Assembly (NCBI RefSeq): GCF_030150205.1
Contig: NZ_JASLGT010000033.1
Location: 62,001-126,000 of the forward strand
Source: Niabella sp.
Lineage (GTDB): Bacteria; Bacteroidota; Bacteroidia; Chitinophagales; Chitinophagaceae
DNA length: 64,000 nucleotides
Direction: 5' to 3'
Shown: one piece after another, positions 43,759 through 51,281 of the stretch
Layout: each line of letters starts with the position of its first letter
How positions within the stretch are numbered: position 1 is the first letter of the stretch
The notes under the pieces: model-generated
Database searches by the model: none
Told to the model about the DNA's origin: nothing
Seen by the model: the letters and a program-made list of their open reading frames with translations, nothing else
Program-made: the position numbers and the translations under genes

Positions 43759-43797
43759 ACCTTGTAAATTTAATATGGGATGTCAAATTTGCAAGGT
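43759..43797. repeat. Inverted repeat, 13-bp arms
   Basis: ACCTTGTAAATTT (43759-43771) and AAATTTGCAAGGT (43785-43797) are reverse complements with one mismatch, around 13 bp. It may be a mobile-element end or a hairpin. Confidence 0.5.
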
Positions 43798-43867
43798 CGT
43801 CAAAATGCATCTATTAGACGGAATAACTTGGAGGCTATTCAACCATTCCTCTTTTCATTTACAGACC

Positions 43868-44106
43868 GCCCCTACGGGGCTCAATCCATCCTTCTGTCAT
43901 TCATGTTCTACCGGTATTTAGCCCCTATGGGGCGGCAGCACGTATACATCACCCGTTTCGAGATCCTGGTCTCATCCCCTTCAAACGGTACTTTTCTGTT
44001 GTTATGCAACTATGGGTAAAACGCAATTATCACCTGTTATCAGCCCCTGCGGGGCGATATAATGGTAACATTCATGCACCGGTATTTTCTTCAGCCCCGT
44101 AGGGGC
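43868..44106. repeat. Four GCCCC-N3-GGGGC palindromes in two paired units
   Basis: The 13-bp palindromes lie at 43868, 43921, 44043 and 44094, as GCCCCTACGGGGC and one- or two-base variants. They form two composite units of about 52 bp between palindromes; each unit contains a similar middle with CATTCATG and ACCGGTATTT. This is a REP/BIME-like arrangement known from Bacteroidota intergenic regions. No transposase is next to it; the HUH-less RAYT-like gene lies 20 kb away. Confidence 0.7.
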
Positions 44107-44231
44107 GGCCTGTTTTTACATATTGCCTCAATGATGTATTTTATACCAGTTCCGGGATAAGCTTCCTGATTTTATGCACGGCATCCTGATAAAGAAAAGT
44201 ATAAATTTGAACCACTGATAAACATAAAATA

Positions 44232-44996
44232 TTGAGCAGAATCATTTATATTTTAATATCCGCATTGCTGGTAAGCTGCGCAACGGCTAATAAACCCATT
44301 GACTACAAACCTAATTTTCCTGTTAGCCTGGACACATTGACCATGTTTGATCAGGCGCGGCAAAGGCAAATTCCGGTTGCTATTTATAAACCCCAAACCG
44401 ACAAAAAACTAAAAAAACAAAGAATCATCATTTTCAGTCATGGCTACGGACAAAACAAAGGTGGTGATTATTTAATCTATTCTTACCTGACGGAGTTTTT
44501 AGCTTCCAAAGGCTTTTTTGTTGCAAGTATTCAACATGAGCTTTCTACAGACAGCCTGTTGCCATTAACCGGGATTCCGCAAATCGTCAGGCGGCCATCT
44601 TGGGAACGGGGTGCGGATAATATCTATTTTGTGATTGATGCGTTTAAAAAGATGCGCCCGGGTTTAGACTACAAGCACATTACATTAATAGGCCATTCAA
44701 ACGGTGGAGATATGACCGCATTGTTCCCGCAGAAATATCCGGGCATCATTGACAGGATCATTACATTGGACAACAGGAGAATGCCGCTACCAAGAACTAA
44801 AAATCCCAGAATTTATTCTTTGCGGTCAAGTGATCAGCCCGCAGATGAAGGGGTATTGCCAACAGAGCTGGAAATAAAAAGGTATCGAATAAAAATTATA
44901 AAACTGCAAGGCATACCACATAATGAAATGGACGACGATGCCAATGACGAACAACGAAAAGAAATCAGGAACTATGTCTTGTCTTTTTTACGTTAA
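44232..44996 (+). CDS. Alpha/beta-hydrolase lipoprotein
   Basis: 254 residues from a TTG start (MSRIIYILISALLVSCATAN), which gives a lipobox with Cys at residue 16. The hydrolase fold shows RIIIFSHGYGQNKGGDYL for the oxyanion region, the nucleophile elbow GHSNGGDM and the catalytic His near IPHNEM. The Ser-Asp-His triad could be complete; the Asp is not certain. Lipoprotein esterases of this type are common. It is AT-rich compared with its pigment-type neighbours. Confidence 0.7.
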   Translation: MSRIIYILISALLVSCATANKPIDYKPNFPVSLDTLTMFDQARQRQIPVAIYKPQTDKKLKKQRIIIFSHGYGQNKGGDYLIYSYLTEFLASKGFFVASIQHELSTDSLLPLTGIPQIVRRPSWERGADNIYFVIDAFKKMRPGLDYKHITLIGHSNGGDMTALFPQKYPGIIDRIITLDNRRMPLPRTKNPRIYSLRSSDQPADEGVLPTELEIKRYRIKIIKLQGIPHNEMDDDANDEQRKEIRNYVLSFLR

Positions 44997-45112
44997 AGGT
45001 TACCGTTCGCAAGCAATAAACAAGACTAAGCAAACATTCTGATGTGAATCATGCCATAAATTTTGCAACTTATTCACCAGCCAAATTGCCACAGGATATA
45101 TACATATCTTAT

Positions 45113-45349
45113 ATGACACTGCAATCTTTATCGCGACGCAGTCGATATCTGGTAAATGAAAAAGATGATAATTTAAAAGAGCAAAAGGCTTTTCTGATTT
45201 TTGAAAAACATCTGGCTAAAAGCCTGCGGCACCTGGAGCGCGTGATTAATCACTTTTGTCATTTGTACGACATTGACATAAAAAGCGAGTTCCTGGTTTG
45301 CCGGGAGATAAGCAATACTCACGAGTTCAAGCACCTATCTATCCGTTAA
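45113..45349 (+). CDS. Small uncharacterised protein
   Basis: 79 residues from an internal ATG (MTLQSLSRRSRYLVNEKDD). A GTG at 45044 would extend it to 101 residues. It is mostly helical and charged, with a Cys/His-containing stretch (RVINHFCHLYDIDIKSEF). No family is recognised. It lies in the same AT-rich patch as the TA module; its reality as a gene is uncertain. Confidence 0.35.
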   Translation: MTLQSLSRRSRYLVNEKDDNLKEQKAFLIFEKHLAKSLRHLERVINHFCHLYDIDIKSEFLVCREISNTHEFKHLSIR

Positions 45350-45711
45350 TTGGCAAAGCTTTGCATAAATATTACTGAATACTTTCAAGCGCAATTGAAC
45401 GTTCTCATCAGAAGCGGCCTATTTTACTGATCACACGATAACATAAAATATCAATCCCATTAAAAAATAAGAAAGTTGCACAAGGAAAAAATTGTATTAT
45501 TGGAAGGGATGTTGAAGGGAAAAAACGAGATGATGGCGAAGGTTGGAAAAATTGGTTGATTAAAAGAAGGATAACATTCATAATCCGGTTTTTCTGAGCT
45601 TTATCAGGAGCAATCGGTCAGGAGTTAATCAGCGCAGTTAAAAGAGGGCGCAGCATTAAAATTATTATTTTTTATACACTATTATTTATTACAAATTAAT
45701 GAATTATCCAT
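45350..45711. other. AT-rich gap before the TA-like module
   Basis: I see no gene, hairpin with a T run or repeat in this 362-bp stretch apart from weak AT-rich sequence. Compared with the surrounding coding region it is low in GC, as is usual at the edge of a transferred segment. Confidence 0.5.
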
Positions 45712-45741
45712 TTTGTTCGCTGTTTGCAAACAGCGAACAAA
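45712..45741. promoter_or_regulatory. Perfect 30-bp palindrome (operator) ahead of the TA-like pair
   Basis: The left half TTTGTTCGCTGTTTG (45712-45726) is mirrored exactly by the reverse complement in 45727-45741. It ends 21 bp before the ATG at 45763, in the position of the -33 region, and 45755-45758 (TTTG) could be part of the -7 element. Repression by the winged-helix protein encoded downstream is the natural reading; this is inference. Confidence 0.7.
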
Positions 45742-45762
45742 CAAATGCCGTTACTTTGCACC

Positions 45763-46275
45763 ATGAAGTCACATAATGGCATGCGTCCACAGGACATCGT
45801 TGTCTTATTAAAAATACTGTCACTTGACCAGGCCCGATGGCGGTACAGGGATCTGGCACTGTCCCTATTCTTAAGTATTTCGGAAGTTTCTGAAGCGTTA
45901 ACCAGAAGCCATATTGCAGGTCTCATTGACGAAAGCCGGCGAAAAGTATTTCGAAAATCATTGATGGAGTTTATCGAATATGGCCTGCATTACGTATTTC
46001 CCCAGCAACCAGGAACACTGATTATAGGAATTCCTACTGCGCATTCTCATCCTGCATTTAAGGCTCATTTTACAACAGAAACCGATTATGTATGGCCCGA
46101 TGACAATGGCAGCATGCGGGGTTTGTCCATTACGCCGCTATATAAAGGTGCATCAAAAGCCGCTCTACAAGATAGCACCCTTCATTTAATGCTTGCCGCG
46201 ATTGACATCATAAGGGTTGGACAAACAAGAGAGTTAAAGTTTGCTCTCAATACACTATATAACACCATCCTATGA
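45763..46275 (+). CDS. Winged-helix regulator, partner of AbiEii-like nucleotidyltransferase
   Basis: 170 residues from MKSHNGMRPQDIVVLLK; M at 45781 is an alternative. The first third is a MarR/Lrp-like winged helix (LSISEVSEALTRSHIAGLIDE, then RRKVFRKSLMEFIEYGLHYV). The rest has a conserved-looking PGTLIIGIPTAHSHPAFKAH and TDYVWPDDNG segment with no known function. The family seems to occur with nucleotidyltransferases; from memory, it is widespread but poorly described. The stop overlaps the next start by 4 bp (ATGA), so they are translated together. Confidence 0.65.
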   Translation: MKSHNGMRPQDIVVLLKILSLDQARWRYRDLALSLFLSISEVSEALTRSHIAGLIDESRRKVFRKSLMEFIEYGLHYVFPQQPGTLIIGIPTAHSHPAFKAHFTTETDYVWPDDNGSMRGLSITPLYKGASKAALQDSTLHLMLAAIDIIRVGQTRELKFALNTLYNTIL

Positions 46276-46979
46276 GTGATCGGACCAATATGGTAAGAAT
46301 TGCCGCCGTATATAACGCCCTGGAGGAATTAAGCAATAATGTTGTGTTTGTAGGCGGAGCCACAGTATCCTTATACAAAGACCGTCCGGCTTCTGAAACA
46401 AGAGTCACAGATGATGTGGATATTGTAGTAGAACTGGCAAGTTATAGCGGGTTTGCAGCCATAGAAGATCAATTGCGTAAAAAAGGATTCGTAAACGATG
46501 CTGATTCTCATATTATCTGCCGTTATAAGATAAATGGAATTATAGTAGATGTAATGCCAACGGAAGAAAATATATTAGGCTTTAACAATCAATGGTACCC
46601 GGAAGGGTTTCGAAATGCAATAGAATATACACTGCCCGGAAATGAGAAAATAAAAATATTCAGCAGTGTTTATTTTTTAGCATCTAAGTTTGATGCTTTT
46701 TGTGACAGAGGTAACCATGATGGACGAACAAGCAGTGACTTTGAAGATATTGTTTTCCTGCTCAATAACCGGAACAACATTTGGAATGAATTAAATGTGG
46801 CACCGGAGCCTGTAAAACAGTATTTGAAACTGGAATTCTCACAATTGCTGCGCCACGATTATATCTACGAGTGGATAAGTGCCCACCTGGATTTTGGTGA
46901 ACAAAAAAGAGTTAGTTTTATCATCGCTGGCTTAACCGCTTTTATTGGCTTATCAGAGAGCAATACGCATGCAATTTGA
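46272..46979 (+). CDS. AbiEii/MenT-like nucleotidyltransferase (putative toxin)
   Basis: 235 residues. The nucleotidyltransferase signature is complete: G28-G29 in FVGGATVSLY and D47-D-V-D50 in TDDVDIVVEL, with a third acidic residue in IVDVMP. The fold continues with CRYKINGIIVDVMPTEENI and KIFSSVYFLASKFDAF. It belongs to the AbiEii-like family whose MenT/AbiEii members add nucleotides to tRNA or protein and act as toxins. Activity is inferred from motifs. Its last codons overlap the CrtI-like gene by 11 bp. Confidence 0.8.
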   Translation: MSDRTNMVRIAAVYNALEELSNNVVFVGGATVSLYKDRPASETRVTDDVDIVVELASYSGFAAIEDQLRKKGFVNDADSHIICRYKINGIIVDVMPTEENILGFNNQWYPEGFRNAIEYTLPGNEKIKIFSSVYFLASKFDAFCDRGNHDGRTSSDFEDIVFLLNNRNNIWNELNVAPEPVKQYLKLEFSQLLRHDYIYEWISAHLDFGEQKRVSFIIAGLTAFIGLSESNTHAI

Positions 46980-48471
46980 CATCATCATCATCGGAAGCGG
47001 CCTTGGCGGCCTTTTATGCGGCAGCATCCTGGGCAAGGAAGGGCTAAAGGTATGTGTGGTGGAAAAGAATAAACAGCTGGGCGGTAACCTGCAAACCTTT
47101 TCGCGCAACAAACAGATATTTGATACCGGTGTACACTATATCGGTGGGCTGGGTAAAGGACAGAATCTTTACCAGGTATTTAAATACGCTGGTATTATGG
47201 ACCGGCTGCGGCTCCAAAAAATGGAAGAAGCCTTTGACTACATCCTGCTTGAAAACGATCCGAAAGCCTATGTCCAAAGCCAGGGCTATGATGCCTTTAT
47301 CTATAATCTTGCGGTTGATTTCCCCGAAGAAAAGGAGGCCATTATCCATTATTGTGAGCGGGTAATGGAGGTATGCAGCAAATTCCCGCTTTATCAATTA
47401 ACTACTGATGATGCATCTGTAAAAGACGAAGTGCTGGGTCTGAGTGCGGAGGAAACCATCGCAGCCATTACCCCCAACAAAAAATTACAGGCGGTACTGG
47501 CCGGCAATAATCTTCTTTATGCCGGCGTATCCGGTAAAACGCCCTTTCATGTACATGCACTGATCGTAAACAGTTATATCGAAAGCAGCTGGAAATGCGT
47601 GGATGGCGGTTCACAGATCGCCAAACTGCTGGCTGCCGAAATAAAAAAACAGGGAGGAAGCATCATCCGGAATTGTGCCGTAAAAAAGATCGTGGAAACC
47701 GGCGGTACCGTATCTCATATTGAAACAGAAGACGGGCAGCACCTTACCGCACGTTACATCATCTCCAATATCAACCCGGCGGCTACGCTACAGATTACCG
47801 ATTCCGCATTGTTAAAAAATGTATACCGCAAACGGATCACCGGTTTGCCCAATACGATTGGCTCTTTTTCCCTGCACCTGGTGCTGCAACCCCGATCCGT
47901 TCTTTACAAAAACCACAATTATTATGTTCACAAAGACGGACATCTATGGAACATGAATGATTACACGGAGTCTAATTGGCCCCTGGGTTATGGGCTGTAT
48001 TTTACGCCCGATCGGAATGATCCGCGTTATACAGCTTCCGTTTCCATCCTCACGCCCATGTGGTTCAGGGATGTGGAGCAATGGAGCGGTACCTATAACC
48101 GGGTAGGAAAAGAAACCGCGCGCGGAGCGGATTATGAAGCGTTTAAAAAACAGAAAACAGAAAAATTGCTGGCGCTGGTAAATGAGCGGTTCCCCGAAGT
48201 TGTAGCCCATATCCAACATAGTTATGCCGCTACCCCCCTTACCAACAGGGATTATATCGGGCTGGAAGATGGTTCGATGTACGGGGTACAAAAAGATTAT
48301 CAAAATCCTTTGCAAACGGTGATCAGTCCGCGCACTAAAATTCCCAACCTGTTTTTAACAGGCCAAAGTCTCAATTTGCACGGAATTTTAGGAACTTCGC
48401 TTTCTGCAGTATTAACCTGCACTTTATTGTTGAATGACAATACCCTGGTTGATAAAATAAGAAATGCTTAA
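46969..48471 (+). CDS. CrtI/phytoene-desaturase-like FAD-dependent oxidoreductase
   Basis: 500 residues from MQFDIIIIGSGLGGLLCG. The FAD dinucleotide-binding motif and the amine-oxidase-like core continue with VVEKNKQLGGNLQTFSRNK, DTGVHYIGG, GGSQIAKLLAAEIKKQGG and the C-terminal GQSLNLHGILGTSLSAV. Related proteins include carotenoid desaturases/isomerases and retinol saturases, and also sit in flexirubin/aryl polyene loci. The start overlaps the end of the nucleotidyltransferase gene, so translation would be coupled to that gene. Confidence 0.88.
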   Translation: MQFDIIIIGSGLGGLLCGSILGKEGLKVCVVEKNKQLGGNLQTFSRNKQIFDTGVHYIGGLGKGQNLYQVFKYAGIMDRLRLQKMEEAFDYILLENDPKAYVQSQGYDAFIYNLAVDFPEEKEAIIHYCERVMEVCSKFPLYQLTTDDASVKDEVLGLSAEETIAAITPNKKLQAVLAGNNLLYAGVSGKTPFHVHALIVNSYIESSWKCVDGGSQIAKLLAAEIKKQGGSIIRNCAVKKIVETGGTVSHIETEDGQHLTARYIISNINPAATLQITDSALLKNVYRKRITGLPNTIGSFSLHLVLQPRSVLYKNHNYYVHKDGHLWNMNDYTESNWPLGYGLYFTPDRNDPRYTASVSILTPMWFRDVEQWSGTYNRVGKETARGADYEAFKKQKTEKLLALVNERFPEVVAHIQHSYAATPLTNRDYIGLEDGSMYGVQKDYQNPLQTVISPRTKIPNLFLTGQSLNLHGILGTSLSAVLTCTLLLNDNTLVDKIRNA

Positions 48472-48480
48472 AAATTGTAG

Positions 48481-48488
48481 TAAATTTG
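48481..48488 (+). promoter_or_regulatory. -7 element of the UPF0175/PIN module
   Basis: TAAATTTG matches TAnnTTTG and ends 4 bp before the ATG at 48493, so the transcript would be leaderless or nearly so. Confidence 0.5.
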
Positions 48489-48492
48489 CAGT

Positions 48493-48720
48493 ATGAAGGT
48501 TTTAACACTTAATATACCGGATAATGTAGACGTAGACAACCAGCAACTCGCGATGCTGGTAGCAAGCCGGCTTTACGAAACAGGGAAACTTTCATTGGGG
48601 CAAGCTGCTGAAGTTGCAGGGCTTACAAAAAGGACCTTTGCAGAGCTATTGGGCAGCTATGATGTTTCCCTCTTTAACTTCCCTGCATCGGACCTTTCAA
48701 GAGATATAGCGAATGCCTAA
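48493..48720 (+). CDS. UPF0175 (VapB-like) putative antitoxin
   Basis: 75 residues with the UPF0175 pattern: an N-terminal strand (MKVLTLNIPDN), then YETGKLSLGQAAEVAGLTKR, FAELLGSYDVSLFNFPASDL. UPF0175 proteins are predicted HTH-type antitoxins for PIN-domain toxins. It is 20 bp downstream of the CrtI-like stop and overlaps the PIN gene by 8 bp. Confidence 0.82.
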   Translation: MKVLTLNIPDNVDVDNQQLAMLVASRLYETGKLSLGQAAEVAGLTKRTFAELLGSYDVSLFNFPASDLSRDIANA

Positions 48721-49168
48721 AACAATTATCTCGGACACCAGCTGTTTCATTATTCTAAGCAATATTGGTGAATTAGAACTTTTACACAAAGTTTATGGGC
48801 ATATTATTACTACGCCTGAAATTGCTGCAGAGTTTGGCGATCCACTTCCTGAATGGATAGCGATCGTTGTTGTAAAAGATACATACCGGCAGCAGCTTCT
48901 GGAAATGCAGGTCGATAAAGGCGAATCCAGTGCCATTGCCCTGGCACTGGAAATTCCAGATAGCACTCTTATCCTGGACGACATAAAAGGAAGAAGGGTC
49001 GCAAATCATTTAGGACTAACCTATACCGGTACCCTGGGTGTGATTATAAAAGCGAAATTAAAAGGCATTATTCCGTCAATAAAACCTATACTGGAAAAAA
49101 TAAAACAAACCAATTTCCGTTTATCGGCGGAAATTGAATTTCAGGCATTGAAGGCAGCAAACGAATAA
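48713..49168 (+). CDS. DUF3368 PIN-domain putative toxin
   Basis: 151 residues. The PIN-domain acidic residues are present: D8 in ISDTSCFIILSNIGELELL, Glu in TPEIAAEFGDPLP, and the second cluster in DKGESSAIALAL and LILDDIKGRRVA. DUF3368 proteins are VapC-like ribonucleases. It is translationally coupled to the UPF0175 gene. This module lies between the CrtI-like and C45 genes of the pigment-type locus. Confidence 0.82.
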   Translation: MPKTIISDTSCFIILSNIGELELLHKVYGHIITTPEIAAEFGDPLPEWIAIVVVKDTYRQQLLEMQVDKGESSAIALALEIPDSTLILDDIKGRRVANHLGLTYTGTLGVIIKAKLKGIIPSIKPILEKIKQTNFRLSAEIEFQALKAANE

Positions 49169-49210
49169 ACAAGATTTCGGTATTGGTGTTGTACCGTAAC
49201 TAAATATAGC

Positions 49211-50875
49211 ATGAAGAGTCGGTTTTTACGAAGATTATTGCGGGTACTGGCGGTGATTGCTTTACTGTTCGGTGTATTATTTGCCTACCTTGTATGGGTA
49301 TCTGATATTCCTGATCCAAAAATAAAAGATACCACCGCCCTGCAACTGCAGCGGCAGCAACCCGATTTGGGTTTGTATACCATCAATAACAGCTGGTTCC
49401 GCAAGAGCAACTCCGGACTGTATGAATTATATGTAGAGGGCGCACCATTTGAACGGGGTGTCATCAACGGAAAGCTCAGTAAAGAGCTGGTACAATTGCA
49501 GGAAGATTATTTTAGTGCACAGATCAACAAAATGGTGCCCTCAACATTTTACCGGCATTTTTTAAAATACTTTATCGGCTTCTTCAACCGGAAATTACCG
49601 GATTATATAACGGATGAATACAAAGAAGAGATTTACGGAGTGTCAAGATCTGCATCCGATAACTATGGTTGTATCGGCGATAAATACCAACGCATCCTCA
49701 ATTATCATTCGGCGCACGATATTGGCCACGCCCTGCAAAACCTGGCCTTAGTGGGCTGTACTTCTTTTGGCACCTGGGGCGCCGCTTCGGAAGATAGTAC
49801 GATGATCATTGGCCGGAACTTTGATTTTTATGTGGGGGACGATTTTGCAAAGAACAAGATCATCGCATTTGAAAACCCATCTGCCGGTTATAAATTTATG
49901 AGCGTTACCTGGGGCGGATTTATCGGTGTCGTTTCCGGGATGAATGAAAAAGGCCTTACCGTTACCATCAACGCGGCCAAAAGCAGCTATCCTACGGGAG
50001 CCGCCACACCCGTTTCGCTGGTGGCACGCGAGATCGTTCAATATGCAAAAAACATTGAAGAGGCAGTGGCTATTGCTCAAAAACGGAAAATGTTTGTATC
50101 GGAATCCTTCCTGGTAGGGTCTGCAGCCGACAACAAGGCGGTGATCATTGAAAAAACACCGGACTCCCTGTCGGTTTATGATCCTAACAAAAATGAAATC
50201 CTTTGTACCAACCATTTTCAAAGCGGTACATTCTGGAACTCGAAGCCCAATAAGGAAATGCGTGAAAAAAGCTCTTCCGTTTACCGCTACAACCGGCTGA
50301 ACCAGCTGTTAACTGCAAACGGAAAGAACTCCGTCCAAAAGACCATTGATATCCTGCGCGATTACCGGGGAATGAACAATGCAGATATTGGTCTTGGAAA
50401 TGAAAAAGCGGTAAACCAGTTCATCGCACACCATTCGATTGTATTTGAGCCGCAGCAATTGCGGGTATGGGTTTCTACCACACCCTGGCAGCTGGGGGCC
50501 TTTGTATGTTATGATCTTAAAAAAGTATTTGCGCTAAAAGGAATGAAACAGAACCAGGAGATCAATGAAGCGCAGTACACCATTCCGGCCGATCCGTTTA
50601 TTTATACACCGAAATTCAAACGTTTTGAAGCATTCCGGAATTATAAGGCCGCGATCCAGGATGGTAAAAAAATAAACCCCGACAGCCTGGTGGCGGAAAA
50701 TCCAACTTTTTACAATAGCTATATTATTGCAGGCGATTATGTTTATAAGAAAAAGGATTATAAAAAAGCCATTCAATATTATCAAAAAGCGTTAACGCTG
50801 GAAATTGCCAACCATGGCGAACGGGAGCATGCGGAAGCCATGCTGAAGAAGGCCCGGCAAAAAACAGCGCGGTGA
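49211..50875 (+). CDS. C45-family Ntn-hydrolase/acyltransferase
   Basis: 554 residues. An N-terminal membrane helix (about 9-29) anchors it. The peptidase C45 / acyl-CoA:6-APA acyltransferase-like domain is visible with VEGAPFERGVINGKLSKEL, the nucleophile region LVGCTSFGTWGA (autoprocessing Cys), IIGRNFDFYVGDD and GMNEKGLTVTINAA. The C-terminus carries tetratricopeptide-like helices (YKKAIQYYQKALTLEIANHG). Such enzymes occur in flexirubin/aryl polyene loci and may cleave or transfer an acyl chain to a pigment-lipid. Confidence 0.85.
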   Translation: MKSRFLRRLLRVLAVIALLFGVLFAYLVWVSDIPDPKIKDTTALQLQRQQPDLGLYTINNSWFRKSNSGLYELYVEGAPFERGVINGKLSKELVQLQEDYFSAQINKMVPSTFYRHFLKYFIGFFNRKLPDYITDEYKEEIYGVSRSASDNYGCIGDKYQRILNYHSAHDIGHALQNLALVGCTSFGTWGAASEDSTMIIGRNFDFYVGDDFAKNKIIAFENPSAGYKFMSVTWGGFIGVVSGMNEKGLTVTINAAKSSYPTGAATPVSLVAREIVQYAKNIEEAVAIAQKRKMFVSESFLVGSAADNKAVIIEKTPDSLSVYDPNKNEILCTNHFQSGTFWNSKPNKEMREKSSSVYRYNRLNQLLTANGKNSVQKTIDILRDYRGMNNADIGLGNEKAVNQFIAHHSIVFEPQQLRVWVSTTPWQLGAFVCYDLKKVFALKGMKQNQEINEAQYTIPADPFIYTPKFKRFEAFRNYKAAIQDGKKINPDSLVAENPTFYNSYIIAGDYVYKKKDYKKAIQYYQKALTLEIANHGEREHAEAMLKKARQKTAR

Positions 50876-51281
50876 GGCTTTGTTCATTGGTTAAACAGAC
50901 CGTTGTCCGCTGATCTCCGGATGAAATGCAATGCAGCTCCCCACTGATTTATTTCCAGGGCTTATCGCCAATAGTTAAAAATGAAAAACCGGAACAGTGC
51001 ACGCCTTTATGCACTATCCCGATCAGGGTCAGTATTAAGATGATCCCTATAGCCACAGACACGCAGATATCGGAGCAACTGATCTCAAAAAATTGCCAAA
51101 ACTTTATTGCTCCCCTCATAAAACACTGCATGCTTTTTACAGCAACTAACAACATACCCTCAATGGAAGACCGGGTCTCCGGGCTCAAATGCTACGATCC
51201 CGCCATGCGTAATCTGCGCATCCGTGGCAATAAAAACATCACGTTGGCCCTGGCCGGCAATCCTTATTTACAATAATATTC
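50876..51281. other. Gene-free spacer between convergent genes
   Basis: 406 bp between the C45 gene and the leftward glycosyltransferase. An open rightward frame of 116 codons has no signal peptide, no domain and an odd composition, so I do not call it. No terminator hairpin with a T run was seen. Confidence 0.5.

Larger units (their letters stand above)
43655..44231. other. Gene-free region with palindromic repeats
   Basis: 577 bp between the MMPL fusion and the next gene hold no convincing gene. The region contains a 13-bp inverted repeat (see 43759) and a cluster of GCCCC-type palindromes (see 43868). It coincides with the switch to AT-rich accessory genes. Confidence 0.6.

Noticed and set aside
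38368..50875. Full flexirubin or aryl polyene biosynthetic cluster
   Set aside because: The core synthase, carrier protein and ammonia-lyase genes are absent from the window, so only accessory-type genes are claimed.
50926..51276. 116-codon rightward frame after the C45 gene
   Set aside because: No signal, domain or plausible ribosome-binding context; it fills a convergent spacer and looks random.
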